A stretch of 64,000 bases of DNA from Duncaniella freteri (lineage in GTDB: Bacteria; Bacteroidota; Bacteroidia; Bacteroidales; Muribaculaceae): assembly GCF_004766125.1 (NCBI RefSeq), contig NZ_SJSA01000002.1, forward strand, positions 434,001 to 498,000. Reading direction: 5' to 3'. Positions 7,781 to 16,568 of the stretch are shown in pieces (within the stretch, counting starts at the first letter, position 1; every line of letters starts with the position of its first letter). Both the position numbers and the translations under genes were made by a program. Below the pieces are notes generated by a model. It was not told the DNA's origin. It made no database searches and saw only the letters and a list, made by a program, of their open reading frames with translations.

Positions 7781-10700
7781 ATCTTTTTCAACGCATCGTT
7801 CTCTCTGTCGCAATCCTTTTGGAGCTCTGGTTGAAGTGTATTAGCCCGTTCAGGTGCAATCATATTGAGGTCTATGTATCTGTCCTCCTCATGTATATAT
7901 TGCGCCACATAATTTAAAGGTTCAGAGGAAGAGTATCCGGCAGAAGTTGTTTCGGTGTCCGAGCCGTTTGTCCCGCTGTTGTCAGGACCTGGGATTGCAT
8001 GGTCGATGGTCAGAGGTTCTTCTCCTCTTTCATATGCCTCAGGATTAAATCGGTACAGAGGCCAGTAGCCGCTCTCGACAGCTCTCCTTTCCTCGATTAT
8101 GGAGTGACCGAGCCCCGGACGTATCCCATGATTTATACATGGACAATAGGCTATTACAATTGCAGGTCCGTGGTATCGTTCAGCCTCTACAAGCGCGTCG
8201 ATTGCTTGCTGATAGTTAGCACCGAGCGATATGGATGCCACATAAACATTGCCGTATGTCATCATCATTCTTCCGAGGTTTTTCTTTGGGGTGGATTTGC
8301 CTGTCGGAGAGTATTTTGCCACACAGGCTCTCGGGGTGGCTTTTGATGTCTGTCCTCCGGTGTTGGAATAGCATTCGGTATCCATTATTAGCATCTTTAT
8401 TGGTTCTCCTGAGGCAAGCACATGATCAAGACCTCCGAATCCGATGTCATAGGCCCATCCGTCACCACCGATGGCCCATACTGATTTCTTTGCGAGCATA
8501 TCAGCCGCCTCAAGCAGTTCTGCATATTTAGGCGATGCATCTCTGACTGGCGACAACATGGTTATGAGTTGTGAGGCTGTAGAAGCGGAGAGCTCAGGGT
8601 CGTCTTTAGATGTCAGCCATGCTTGAAGTGGTTCTTTGAGGTAGGGCATTGTGGATGGTGATTCGATAAGATCTTTTACCATGTCAGCTACTTGGGCTCT
8701 ACGTTGCTGGATTGACACAAGCATTCCGAAGCCATATTCCGCATTATCTTCAAAAAGAGAATTCCCCCAAGCAGGACCATGTCCGTTTCGGTCTGTACAA
8801 TAAGCGTTGGAAGGGAAGTTTGCGCCCCAAATGGAGCTGCAACCTGTGGCATTGGCAATCAGCAGCCTCTTGCCGAAAAGCTGGGTGAGAAGCTTTACAT
8901 ACGGAGTCTCCCCGCAACCTGCGCATGCACCTGAGAATTCCAGATATGGGGTGCGCAGCTGTGAGCCGTTGATACTTTCTGCCGGAATAAGATTCTCTTT
9001 GGGTGACACATTCGTTTTCAGCCACTCAAGCTTTGGCAATTCTGAGTCGATCACATTTTCGATGGGGGTCATGGTCAATGCATGTCCAGGACATATCAGT
9101 GAACATGATGAGCACCCGAGACAATCCTCTGTAAAATTCTGTATTCTGAATCTGTATCCGATTAAAGATGGAGAGCCTACAGCTTCTTTTGTCACTATAT
9201 CTTTTGGTGCGGCATTCGCTTCTTCGGTATTAAGCATAAATGGGCGTATCGCAGCATGCGGACACACAAGGCTACATTCGGTACACTCCACACACTTGTC
9301 GGCATCCCATACAGGTACCCTTGTGGCGATGCGCCGATGTTCATAGGCAGTTGTCCCCATCGGCATGGTCCCGTCAGGGGTGAATGCCGATACAGGTATA
9401 TTGTTCCCATAACCTTTTATGCATGGTGTATGGACTTTCTCTATAAAATTCTTTATTGTGGAGTCCTTGAAGATAGGGGAGTGCTGTGGTGATGTATCCG
9501 GTATGGTGTCCCATCCTTTTATCGAGTTATAATTTATCTCTTTCAGGGCATCAATGGTCATAGACACGGCCTGGATGTTTCTATTCACCACCTCTCCGCC
9601 TTCGTGGATGTATGTTTCCTTGATTTTCTGTTGGAGTTCTGCCAGGCTTGTCTCGAAAGGTATAATTCTGCTGAGGTATAGGAATACAGTCTCCATGGGC
9701 ATGTTGATTCTTGGTGACAGTCCTACTTTGGCAGCTATGGCATCGGCATTGATGTTGTAAAAGCGCAGTTTTTTGTCTGAAATAGTCTTGCGCATTGAAA
9801 GAGGCAGTTTGGTCACCATCTGTTCTGGTGTCCAAGGTGAATTCAGCACAAAGATGCCTCCGGGCTTTATGTTATGTAGCATGGAGAACCGATGTACATA
9901 TGATGCTTTGTGACACCCTACATAGTCAGCGGATTCAATACCGTAAGCCGATGTCACAGGTTTATGTCCGATGCGCAACTGGGATATGGTGTAGCCTCCG
10001 GATTTCTTGGCAGAATAACTGAAATAAGCCTGGGCATAGAGTCCTGGTGTATTTCCAAGTATGGATGCGACCTGTTTGGTGCCGCCTACTGTGCCGTCAT
10101 TGCCTATGGCATATAGTATCGTCTGGTAGGTGTCGGATGCCACTGTGGTGTCAACGCATTCGGTCACATCGAGTGACAGGTGAGTCACATCGTCATTGAT
10201 ACCTACTGTGAACGAGTCGCGTGGATTTTCTTTTCCCATTTCATCGAATATGGCTTTGACCATTGACGGATTGAACTCTTTGCTTGACAATCCGTATCTT
10301 CCGCCTATGATCTTAAGGTCAGGTTTGAAAACAGAGCCGCTATACAGAGCTGAAATCACGTCTTGGCATAACGGCTCATGCTGTGCGCCTGACTCCTTGG
10401 TCCGGTCCATTACCGCGATAATCCTTACACTTTTGGGAAGTACTGTGCGTAATGTTTCAACAGGGAAGGGGCGGTATAGGCGAACTTTCACCACCCCGGT
10501 TCTATAACCTTTTTCACAGTTAAGATAGTCGACAGTCTCGCTCACCACATCTCCGCCCGAGCCCATTATTACGATCACCCGGTCAGCATCAGGTGCTCCA
10601 TAGTAGTCGACAAGATGGTATTGTCTGCCGGTGGCCTGTGCCACACGGTCCATAGCTGCCTGCACGATGCCAGGGAATGCATTGTAATAACGGTTACGAG

Positions 10701-11382
10701 CCTCTGCATTTTGGAAATAGACATCAGGGTTCTGTGCGGAGCCTCTCAAGGAGGGATGCTCCGGATTCATTGACCTCCGGCGGAATTCAAGCACCTTGGA
10801 CCAATCCACCAACGGTCGGATGGTTTCATAGTCGATCATGTCAATAGTCCCCATTTCGGAAGATGTCCGCCATCCGTCGAAGAAGTGCATCACAGGTAGA
10901 GATCCGTCAATGGCTGCAAGGTGGGCTACAAGTCCGAGATCCATTGTTTCTTGAACGGAAACCGAAGCTATCATTGAAAGACCGGTGGCACGGCACCCCA
11001 TCACATCCTGATGGTCGCCGAATATTGACAATGCATGAGTGGCTATGGACCGGCATCCTACATGAAACACCGCAGGCAGCATTTCTCCTGCAATCTTGTA
11101 CATGTTTGGAATCATCAGCATCAGTCCTTGGGATGCTGTAAATGTGGTTGCAAGGGAGCCTGCAGCAAGAGCTCCGTGCATAGCTCCTGCTGCCCCGAGC
11201 TCGCTTTCCATTTCGATCACTTCAAGAGGTTGCCCCATAAGGTTAAGGCGTCCGTTCATGCCCCACTTCTGTGCGGTCTGACCCATAGAAGCGACAGGAG
11301 TGATAGGGTAGATAGTGGCGACATCACTGAGCGCATATGCAACATGTGCAGCCGCAGTGCATCCATCGAGTATTTTTTTCAT
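7777..11382 (-). CDS. nifJ: Pyruvate:ferredoxin (flavodoxin) oxidoreductase, single chain
   Basis: This 1201-residue protein has the full homodimeric PFOR order: pyrimidine-binding N-terminal domain (ATIYPITPVASMG), central domains, and a 2x[4Fe-4S] ferredoxin domain with CVECTECSLVCP near residue 695 and CLGCSSCSLICPG near residue 753. The C-terminal thiamine diphosphate domain has the proximal cluster motif CAGCGE near residue 820 and GGDGWAYDIGFGG. It oxidises pyruvate and CoA to acetyl-CoA, CO2 and reduced ferredoxin in the cytoplasm. A short Ser/Thr/Gly-rich linker and charged tail follow the conserved end. It is read in the same direction as the oxalate genes, but a structured inverted repeat separates them, so it may be a separate transcript. 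Confidence 0.97.
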   Translation of the reverse strand: MKKILDGCTAAAHVAYALSDVATIYPITPVASMGQTAQKWGMNGRLNLMGQPLEVIEMESELGAAGAMHGALAAGSLATTFTASQGLMLMIPNMYKIAGEMLPAVFHVGCRSIATHALSIFGDHQDVMGCRATGLSMIASVSVQETMDLGLVAHLAAIDGSLPVMHFFDGWRTSSEMGTIDMIDYETIRPLVDWSKVLEFRRRSMNPEHPSLRGSAQNPDVYFQNAEARNRYYNAFPGIVQAAMDRVAQATGRQYHLVDYYGAPDADRVIVIMGSGGDVVSETVDYLNCEKGYRTGVVKVRLYRPFPVETLRTVLPKSVRIIAVMDRTKESGAQHEPLCQDVISALYSGSVFKPDLKIIGGRYGLSSKEFNPSMVKAIFDEMGKENPRDSFTVGINDDVTHLSLDVTECVDTTVASDTYQTILYAIGNDGTVGGTKQVASILGNTPGLYAQAYFSYSAKKSGGYTISQLRIGHKPVTSAYGIESADYVGCHKASYVHRFSMLHNIKPGGIFVLNSPWTPEQMVTKLPLSMRKTISDKKLRFYNINADAIAAKVGLSPRINMPMETVFLYLSRIIPFETSLAELQQKIKETYIHEGGEVVNRNIQAVSMTIDALKEINYNSIKGWDTIPDTSPQHSPIFKDSTIKNFIEKVHTPCIKGYGNNIPVSAFTPDGTMPMGTTAYEHRRIATRVPVWDADKCVECTECSLVCPHAAIRPFMLNTEEANAAPKDIVTKEAVGSPSLIGYRFRIQNFTEDCLGCSSCSLICPGHALTMTPIENVIDSELPKLEWLKTNVSPKENLIPAESINGSQLRTPYLEFSGACAGCGETPYVKLLTQLFGKRLLIANATGCSSIWGANFPSNAYCTDRNGHGPAWGNSLFEDNAEYGFGMLVSIQQRRAQVADMVKDLIESPSTMPYLKEPLQAWLTSKDDPELSASTASQLITMLSPVRDASPKYAELLEAADMLAKKSVWAIGGDGWAYDIGFGGLDHVLASGEPIKMLIMDTECYSNTGGQTSKATPRACVAKYSPTGKSTPKKNLGRMMMTYGNVYVASISLGANYQQAIDALVEAERYHGPAIVIAYCPCINHGIRPGLGHSIIEERRAVESGYWPLYRFNPEAYERGEEPLTIDHAIPGPDNSGTNGSDTETTSAGYSSSEPLNYVAQYIHEEDRYIDLNMIAPERANTLQPELQKDCDRENDALKKI

Positions 11383-11421
11383 ATTCAGGTAGAATGATCG
11401 TTATGAATTTGTCAAAATGAC

Positions 11422-11502
11422 AAAACCGACAGAAGAATCGGCAAATCCAATTTTTTTCGTCAATGCCATAGGATAACTTATCCTTATTCTTCAGTCGGTT
11501 TT
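11422..11502. repeat. Long inverted repeat with two inner hairpins (possible terminator or structured leader)
   Basis: Arms 11422-11438 and 11486-11502 pair over 17 bases with one mismatch. Inside are a second hairpin (AGGATAACTTATCCT, 11470-11484) and a GGCA/TGCC pair, so the RNA could fold as a three-way junction. It lies downstream of the AEC carrier gene and upstream of PFOR, in the direction of both. Confidence 0.7.
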
Positions 11503-11536
11503 GGCGGGTAGTTATTTTCTTATGGGAATACTGCTT

Positions 11537-12508
11537 TTAGAATCCGTAAGAATGGGTACATAATTCTGTGATCCAAAGCCACAACGGACAGAATCCTATG
11601 AAGAGAATCACTGACAGAGTTAGAGAGGTAGTGCCGGTGGCTACATATTGGTCATATTCGTCAGCAATAATAATGCCGGAGAATGCCGGGGGAAGGGCTG
11701 CTGCTACGACAAGCATTTTCAGGTTTAGAACATCCATATGGAATATGAGCCCAAGAATGAGGATGACTGCCGGCATGAGCACCATCTTCATGATGGACCC
11801 GAGTATGGCCTGCCAGTTGATCTGAATTTTGATAGCTGAAAGAGTTATGCCGGCTGAGAATACTGCCATAGAGGCATTGGCTCCTTTGATAAGATCAAAG
11901 GATGGGCTCAGCCATGCCGGCCATGGAATGCCGACCAATACCCATATCACAGCAAGGATAGGAGCCCATGCAACAGGCTGTTCAAGCGCGTGAATTACAG
12001 GTGCCCAAGCACTCTCCTTTTTGGATGATCCCGGATTCTGTTTTTCAAGTGATGCATTCATGAGAGAAAGTCCTACAGGGATTCCTACGGCATTCACCAC
12101 AATGCCAACGATGGCTACTACAAGAGCCACTGCCGGTGTGGTCCCGAATATCGGTTCAAGAACCGCAAACCCGAGGAAACCTATAGTCGGCGAGCCACTG
12201 ATAAGAGCGGAGACTGCGGCATCGGCTCCTGTATTTTTTTTGAACATAAGGAATACAAAGTAGACTATCATGAAACACCCCATGATACCGAAAAGAGCGA
12301 TGAGCGATAGCTTCAAATCGGCAGCAAGCATCTCACGAGACGCCTGCACAATGGAGACGAACAGGGCTGCCGGTAATGCGTAGTCAAGGACGACCTTGTT
12401 GAATTTCTTGGCATCATCACCTGTGAATATGCCTTTCTTTCCGGATATGAATCCCGCAAGCATCACCACAATAATCGGGACAATTGCGTATAAAATAACG
12501 TGTAACAT
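11537..12508 (-). CDS. AEC (auxin efflux carrier) family transporter, candidate oxalate/formate carrier
   Basis: This 323-residue membrane protein has about ten hydrophobic segments and the two-half layout of the AEC/BASS-like superfamily. It starts with ILYAIVPIIVVMLAGF and has conserved proline-glycine breaks. Bacterial AEC members move small carboxylates such as malate. It follows oxc and frc on the same strand (70 bases after oxc), so import of oxalate, export of formate, or their exchange is the obvious inferred role. It is not a member of the OxlT (MFS) family used by Oxalobacter. Substrate assignment rests on context only. Confidence 0.8.
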   Translation of the reverse strand: MLHVILYAIVPIIVVMLAGFISGKKGIFTGDDAKKFNKVVLDYALPAALFVSIVQASREMLAADLKLSLIALFGIMGCFMIVYFVFLMFKKNTGADAAVSALISGSPTIGFLGFAVLEPIFGTTPAVALVVAIVGIVVNAVGIPVGLSLMNASLEKQNPGSSKKESAWAPVIHALEQPVAWAPILAVIWVLVGIPWPAWLSPSFDLIKGANASMAVFSAGITLSAIKIQINWQAILGSIMKMVLMPAVILILGLIFHMDVLNLKMLVVAAALPPAFSGIIIADEYDQYVATGTTSLTLSVILFIGFCPLWLWITELCTHSYGF

Positions 12509-12578
12509 AGAAATCGGAAGTGAAGTTGTTGTGAAAAAAGTTTTATTGACACACGGGTCTGTGCGTCTCCAGTATCTT

Positions 12579-14312
12579 TCAGACAGTTATATTCTGAAGA
12601 GGTGCCGGGTTGAGATAGCCTATATGTCCCGACTCTTTTCCTGAGTCGGCTGCAAGCTGCACATCGATCAGGCAAGGCTTCTTACTTGCAATACTTTCTG
12701 TGAGTGCTTTTTTGAGCTCTTCAGGAGTCTGTACATAGTAGGTCTGTGCGCCGAACGCCTCACCGAGTTTGTCATACCTGGCATTGATGTCAAGAGTAGT
12801 TGGTGCCGGATCAGATGTCTTATCCATAGGCACTCCTATGCCGTTGTATATGCCTCCGTTATTGAGAATCACTACGGTTACAGGCAGATTGAATCTACAT
12901 ATGGTGGAAAAGTCCATACCTGAGAATCCGAATGCAGAATCACCCTCGATAGCAACAACTTGTTTGCCGGACGCTACGGCAGCACCGACAACAGATCCCA
13001 TACCCATACCCATTATGGCCCAGGTAGCACAGTCAATACGGTGTCGTGGTAGTGACATGTCGATAGCGACTCGGGTGTCGTCGAGTGTGTTGGCTCCCTC
13101 GTTTACAAGGATTATGTCAGGATTTGACTCAAGTATGGGTTTGATTATGCCGATAGCGGTCCAATGGTCCATAGGCATGGTCCCTTTATTGGCCGCAAGA
13201 CGCGCCTGAAACTTGACATTCTTTTCTTTTGTCTCAGCCTGTAGGGCAGAGAGCCATGCCGGATCGGTACTCATACTGGCGACCGAAAGTTTGGCAAGAA
13301 TTGCATCAAGTGCGAGTCCCATGTCTCCCACCACAGGAGCCGCGATGGGAACATTCACATCCATCTCCTGTGGCTCGACATCAAGTTGGATGAACTTCAT
13401 GTCGGGATTCCATTTCCCTTTACCGAATGATAGCATCCAGTTGAGGCGAGCACCGATGATCATTACGACATCGGCTTTCTGCATTATAGTGGATCGACAT
13501 GACAATGCGCTTAACGGTCCGGCATCCGGCATAAGACCTTTTGCCATTGACATGGGAAGATATGGTATGTTGTGTTTTTCAATGAGTGTTTTGATCTTGT
13601 CATCGATCTGTGCATATGCTGCGCCTTTACCAAGAAGGATGGCAGGACGTTTTGCAGAAGCAAGGAGCTTCACGGCACGGTCTACTGATTCCTGATTTGG
13701 GGCAACCGGAGAATAGATGTCTACAGGTTGATACAGCAGCTTTTCAGCATCCTCGCGATTCATTACCTGACCTAATGCCGGGGTGGTCATATCAATGTAT
13801 ACACCACCTGGTCGACCTGACACGGCGGCGCGGTAAGCTCTGGCAACAGCTGAAGGTATGTCCTCTGCCTTGCTGCATCTGAATGCAGCTTTCACTACCG
13901 GCTTGGCTGTATTGAATTGGTCGAGCTGCTCATATGTCCCCATGTTCATATCCACCATGGCAGGATCAGAAGCTCCGGAAATCTGGATCATAGGGTAGCA
14001 ATTGACTGTGGCATTGGCTGTGGCAGTAAGTCCGTTCATGAATCCAAGTGAGGATACAGTCATAAGGACCCCCGGCTTCTTGGTTAGAAAACCGTCGGTC
14101 GCTGCTGCCATACCGGCCTGCTGTTCATGCCGGAATCCGACAAAGCGTATTCCCTGCCCTTGTATCATATAAGCAGCTTCGGTTATAGGTATGCCGACGA
14201 GACCGTACACAGTCTCGATTCCTACATTTTTAAGGGCTCGTGCCAGAATATACATTCCGGTCACCTGTTCAGGATAGTGAGGGGTATTCGTAGGTTGTGA
14301 ATTTGTTGTCAT
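12579..14312 (-). CDS. oxc: Oxalyl-CoA decarboxylase
   Basis: This 577-residue thiamine diphosphate enzyme closely matches the Oxc family. It has GIPITEAA near residue 41, the cofactor-activating Glu at E63 in RHEQQAG, and the C-terminal GDS...NN motif (EGDSAFGFSGMDF to ILNNGG). It converts oxalyl-CoA to formyl-CoA and CO2 in the cytoplasm. Length agrees with characterised enzymes (about 565-570). It lies between frc upstream and an AEC carrier downstream on the same strand, making a compact oxalate catabolism unit. A different 2-hydroxyacyl-CoA lyase is the main alternative, but frc next to it makes that unlikely. Confidence 0.95.
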   Translation of the reverse strand: MTTNSQPTNTPHYPEQVTGMYILARALKNVGIETVYGLVGIPITEAAYMIQGQGIRFVGFRHEQQAGMAAATDGFLTKKPGVLMTVSSLGFMNGLTATANATVNCYPMIQISGASDPAMVDMNMGTYEQLDQFNTAKPVVKAAFRCSKAEDIPSAVARAYRAAVSGRPGGVYIDMTTPALGQVMNREDAEKLLYQPVDIYSPVAPNQESVDRAVKLLASAKRPAILLGKGAAYAQIDDKIKTLIEKHNIPYLPMSMAKGLMPDAGPLSALSCRSTIMQKADVVMIIGARLNWMLSFGKGKWNPDMKFIQLDVEPQEMDVNVPIAAPVVGDMGLALDAILAKLSVASMSTDPAWLSALQAETKEKNVKFQARLAANKGTMPMDHWTAIGIIKPILESNPDIILVNEGANTLDDTRVAIDMSLPRHRIDCATWAIMGMGMGSVVGAAVASGKQVVAIEGDSAFGFSGMDFSTICRFNLPVTVVILNNGGIYNGIGVPMDKTSDPAPTTLDINARYDKLGEAFGAQTYYVQTPEELKKALTESIASKKPCLIDVQLAADSGKESGHIGYLNPAPLQNITV

Positions 14313-14337
14313 TGTGATGTTCGTTTATAGTTAAGAA

Positions 14338-14404
14338 AAAAGAGGGGACAACCGTCTTCTGTTGCTCGAATTGCGAGACAATTGGACTGATTGTCCCATC
14401 TTTT
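14338..14404. repeat. Inverted repeat with inner hairpins between oxc and frc
   Basis: AAAAGAgGGGACAA at 14338-14351 pairs with TTGTCCCaTCTTTT at 14391-14404 (13 of 14). The 39-base interior contains CTCG/CGAG (14365-14377). It could act as an attenuator or a partial terminator that sets the frc:oxc ratio, or as an RNA processing site. Confidence 0.6.
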
Positions 14405-14441
14405 CTCATATCTTGGTTTAGTTGAATTTTAACATAGGCTG

Positions 14442-15755
14442 TTATGCCTTCTTATCAGGGGCTGAAGTCTCTTTTGGCATTGGTGAAGTTGTTCCGTTTT
14501 TGGCAAATTCAGCAATCTGCTGGTCGGTATAGCCGTATGATTTGAGCACTTCCGCAGTGTTGCCACCGAGGTCTGGACACGGTCCATATACAGGCTGATA
14601 GTTGGACATAGTGAACGGAACTCCTACAGTTACAAATTCCCCGATCTTTCCACCCTGATCGATCTTTACGAGGGTGTTGCCGTCATAATTGTGTGGATCA
14701 GTCATTATCTCCTTTGTGCTCAGTACAGGACCTACAGGAACACCTGCTTTGGAGAGTAATTCTGTAACCTCAAATTTTGTCTTGGTGATACAGAATTCCT
14801 GAATACGCGCCCACACTTCATTTTTATGTTTATCGCGTGCGTCGGCTGTGTTGAAGTTGGGATTTGTGAGCCAGTCATCAAATCCAAGAGCATGACAGGC
14901 AAGCTCAAAATCTTTGGCTCCGCGCTGGAGGATCACGTATACATAATCGTTCGGGTCATTAGCCCAGTTCTTGCACTTATATGTCCATCCGAGCACTCCC
15001 GATCCTTCAGTATTTCCGGAGCGTGGAACACAATCTCCGAATTTTCCGTCAGGATACTGTGGGAACTGGGTCAGATAACCGATGCGGTCAAGTGTGAGCT
15101 GGTCGCGGGTCTTGATGCGGCATAGATTGAGGCATGCATTGTGCATGGACTGATACACATAGCAGCCTTCGCCGGTCTTTTCTCTCTGAGCAAGAGCAGC
15201 GAGGACACCTATAGTCAAATGCATACCGGTATTTGAATCGCCAAGTGCAGCTCCCGACTGGGTAGGGATATTGTAATCGCCTTCGTACCATCCTGTGGTA
15301 GATGCAGCTCCGGCAGTGACTTGTGCCACAGGTTCATAAGCCTTCAGACTGCTGTACTGAGAGGCGACAGGAAATCCTTTGATTGTTCCGTAGATGCATT
15401 TTGGGTTGAGCTTGTGAACGGCATCCCATCCGAACCCGAGTTTGTCGATTGCTCCGGGATGAAGGTTCTCGATGAATATGTCACAGGATTGAATAAGTTT
15501 CGTGAGAATTTCTTTCCCATCAGGTGTCTTGGCATCAAGGGTGAGGGATTTCTTGTTGGAGTTGAGTTGAAGGAAGTAGTAGCTCGGACAATCGGGATCA
15601 AACTGTAGTTCATTACGAGTGGCGTCACCAACGCCTGGGCGTTCGATTTTGATTACTTCCGCGCCAAGCCATGCGAGAAGTTGAGTGCAAGATGGACCGG
15701 ACTGGACTTCGGTGAAGTCAATCACCTTGATTCCTTGAAGGGGTGCTGTATTCAT
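14442..15755 (-). CDS. frc: Formyl-CoA:oxalate CoA-transferase
   Basis: This is a class III CoA-transferase of 437 residues from the ATG at 15755, matching the usual Frc length (about 428). The catalytic Asp lies in LGDSNTGMH at D173. The N-terminal GIKVIDFTEVQSGPSCTQLLAWLGAEVIKIERP segment is typical of the family. It moves CoA from formyl-CoA to oxalate, producing the oxalyl-CoA used by Oxc. An in-frame ATG at 15854 would add 33 residues of unconserved sequence, so I rejected that start. It is the first gene of the oxalate unit. Confidence 0.95.
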   Translation of the reverse strand: MNTAPLQGIKVIDFTEVQSGPSCTQLLAWLGAEVIKIERPGVGDATRNELQFDPDCPSYYFLQLNSNKKSLTLDAKTPDGKEILTKLIQSCDIFIENLHPGAIDKLGFGWDAVHKLNPKCIYGTIKGFPVASQYSSLKAYEPVAQVTAGAASTTGWYEGDYNIPTQSGAALGDSNTGMHLTIGVLAALAQREKTGEGCYVYQSMHNACLNLCRIKTRDQLTLDRIGYLTQFPQYPDGKFGDCVPRSGNTEGSGVLGWTYKCKNWANDPNDYVYVILQRGAKDFELACHALGFDDWLTNPNFNTADARDKHKNEVWARIQEFCITKTKFEVTELLSKAGVPVGPVLSTKEIMTDPHNYDGNTLVKIDQGGKIGEFVTVGVPFTMSNYQPVYGPCPDLGGNTAEVLKSYGYTDQQIAEFAKNGTTSPMPKETSAPDKKA

Positions 15756-15979
15756 AATAGTAAATATGTATTTTGATAAACTTCTATTGTTAGAACAACA
15801 TCCATTCAAAAAAGTTGGGTAAAAAGGCAGCATTATTTTAAAGTAGGCTATCATTTCTCAAGTTTTATAAATATAGCAAGTGTGGATGTAAATATGTGAA
15901 ATCTCGGATATTTATTGTTAGTTTCCATATAAATGTAATTGAAATTAAATGTTAATAACTATTAAAATGGGGCGTAGTA

Positions 15980-16011
15980 TTTGCACGTAACAAAAAAAAC
16001 ATCTACCTTTG
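15980..16011 (+). promoter_or_regulatory. Promoter for the tRNA-Gly/tRNA-Leu group
   Basis: TTTG at 15980-15983, a 20-base spacer and TACCTTTG at 16004-16011 give a full-consensus Bacteroidota promoter, 43 bases upstream of the first tRNA. Confidence 0.75.
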
Positions 16012-16054
16012 CATCGCAAAAAGGGAAAACGACATAAGTAAACCCATAAAACTT

Positions 16055-16127
16055 GCGAAAATAGCTCAGTTGGTAGAGCACAACCTTGCCAAGGTTGGGG
16101 TCGCGGGTTCGAGTCCCGTTTTTCGCT
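16055..16127 (+). tRNA. tRNA-Gly (GCC), copy 1
   Basis: The 73-base cloverleaf has acceptor GCGAAAA pairing with TTTTCGC, a standard D-arm (TAGCTCAGTTGGTAGAGC), anticodon loop TTGCCAA reading GCC, and T-arm GGGTTCGAGTCCC. CCA is not encoded. Confidence 0.97.
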
Positions 16128-16179
16128 CAAAGAGAACATTAAAAATAAATTTGAGACCGAGGTCGTCTAAACACTACTC

Positions 16180-16252
16180 GCGAAAATAGCTCAGTTGGTA
16201 GAGCACAACCTTGCCAAGGTTGGGGTCGCGGGTTCGAGTCCCGTTTTTCGCT
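16180..16252 (+). tRNA. tRNA-Gly (GCC), copy 2
   Basis: This is an identical 73-base copy of the tRNA at 16055, separated by 52 bases of unrelated spacer. It is a tandem duplication, probably on the same transcript. Confidence 0.97.
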
Positions 16253-16330
16253 CTAATATTCCCTCGTATTTTTTCGACCGAAAGTCTCTCATTTTGGTGG
16301 CAAATGCTTCCAAGATGTTACCGCATTTAT

Positions 16331-16414
16331 GTCCGGATGGCGGAATTGGTAGACGCGCTACTTTGAGGGGGTAGTGACAGTTATGTCGTGTGAGTTCGAG
16401 TCTCATTTCGGACA
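16331..16414 (+). tRNA. tRNA-Leu (GAG)
   Basis: An 84-base class II tRNA: acceptor GTCCGGA/TTCGGAC, anticodon stem CTACT/GGTAG, loop TTGAGGG reading GAG, a long variable arm, and T-arm GAGTTCGAGTCTC. The discriminator is A. Confidence 0.95.
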
Positions 16415-16421
16415 CTTTTGA

Positions 16422-16460
16422 AAAATCCCATATGATTGAATTTCAATCATATGGGATTTT
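16422..16460. terminator. Strong hairpin terminator after the tRNA group
   Basis: AAAATCCCATATGATTGAA at 16422-16440 is followed, after one T, by its exact 19-base reverse complement. The A-rich start and T-rich end make it suitable as a bidirectional terminator, serving the tRNAs rightward and possibly the GH2 gene leftward. Confidence 0.85.
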
Positions 16461-16568
16461 CTTGTATATTATTGTCCCCATTTTGTCACCGCTGTTGACA
16501 GCAATTCAACGATTTGTATTGGCGCATAGTAAACACAGTATTTTACTATGCACCCAGATATCAGTCTT

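Noticed and set aside
15756..15854. N-terminal extension of frc to an ATG at 15854
   Set aside because: The 33 extra residues do not resemble any CoA-transferase, and the family starts with the GIKVIDFTEV segment right after the 15755 start.
16055..16414. tRNA genes as the phage attachment site
   Set aside because: They are separated from the first phage gene by a complete host GH2 gene, and no partial tRNA repeat is seen at the phage edge.
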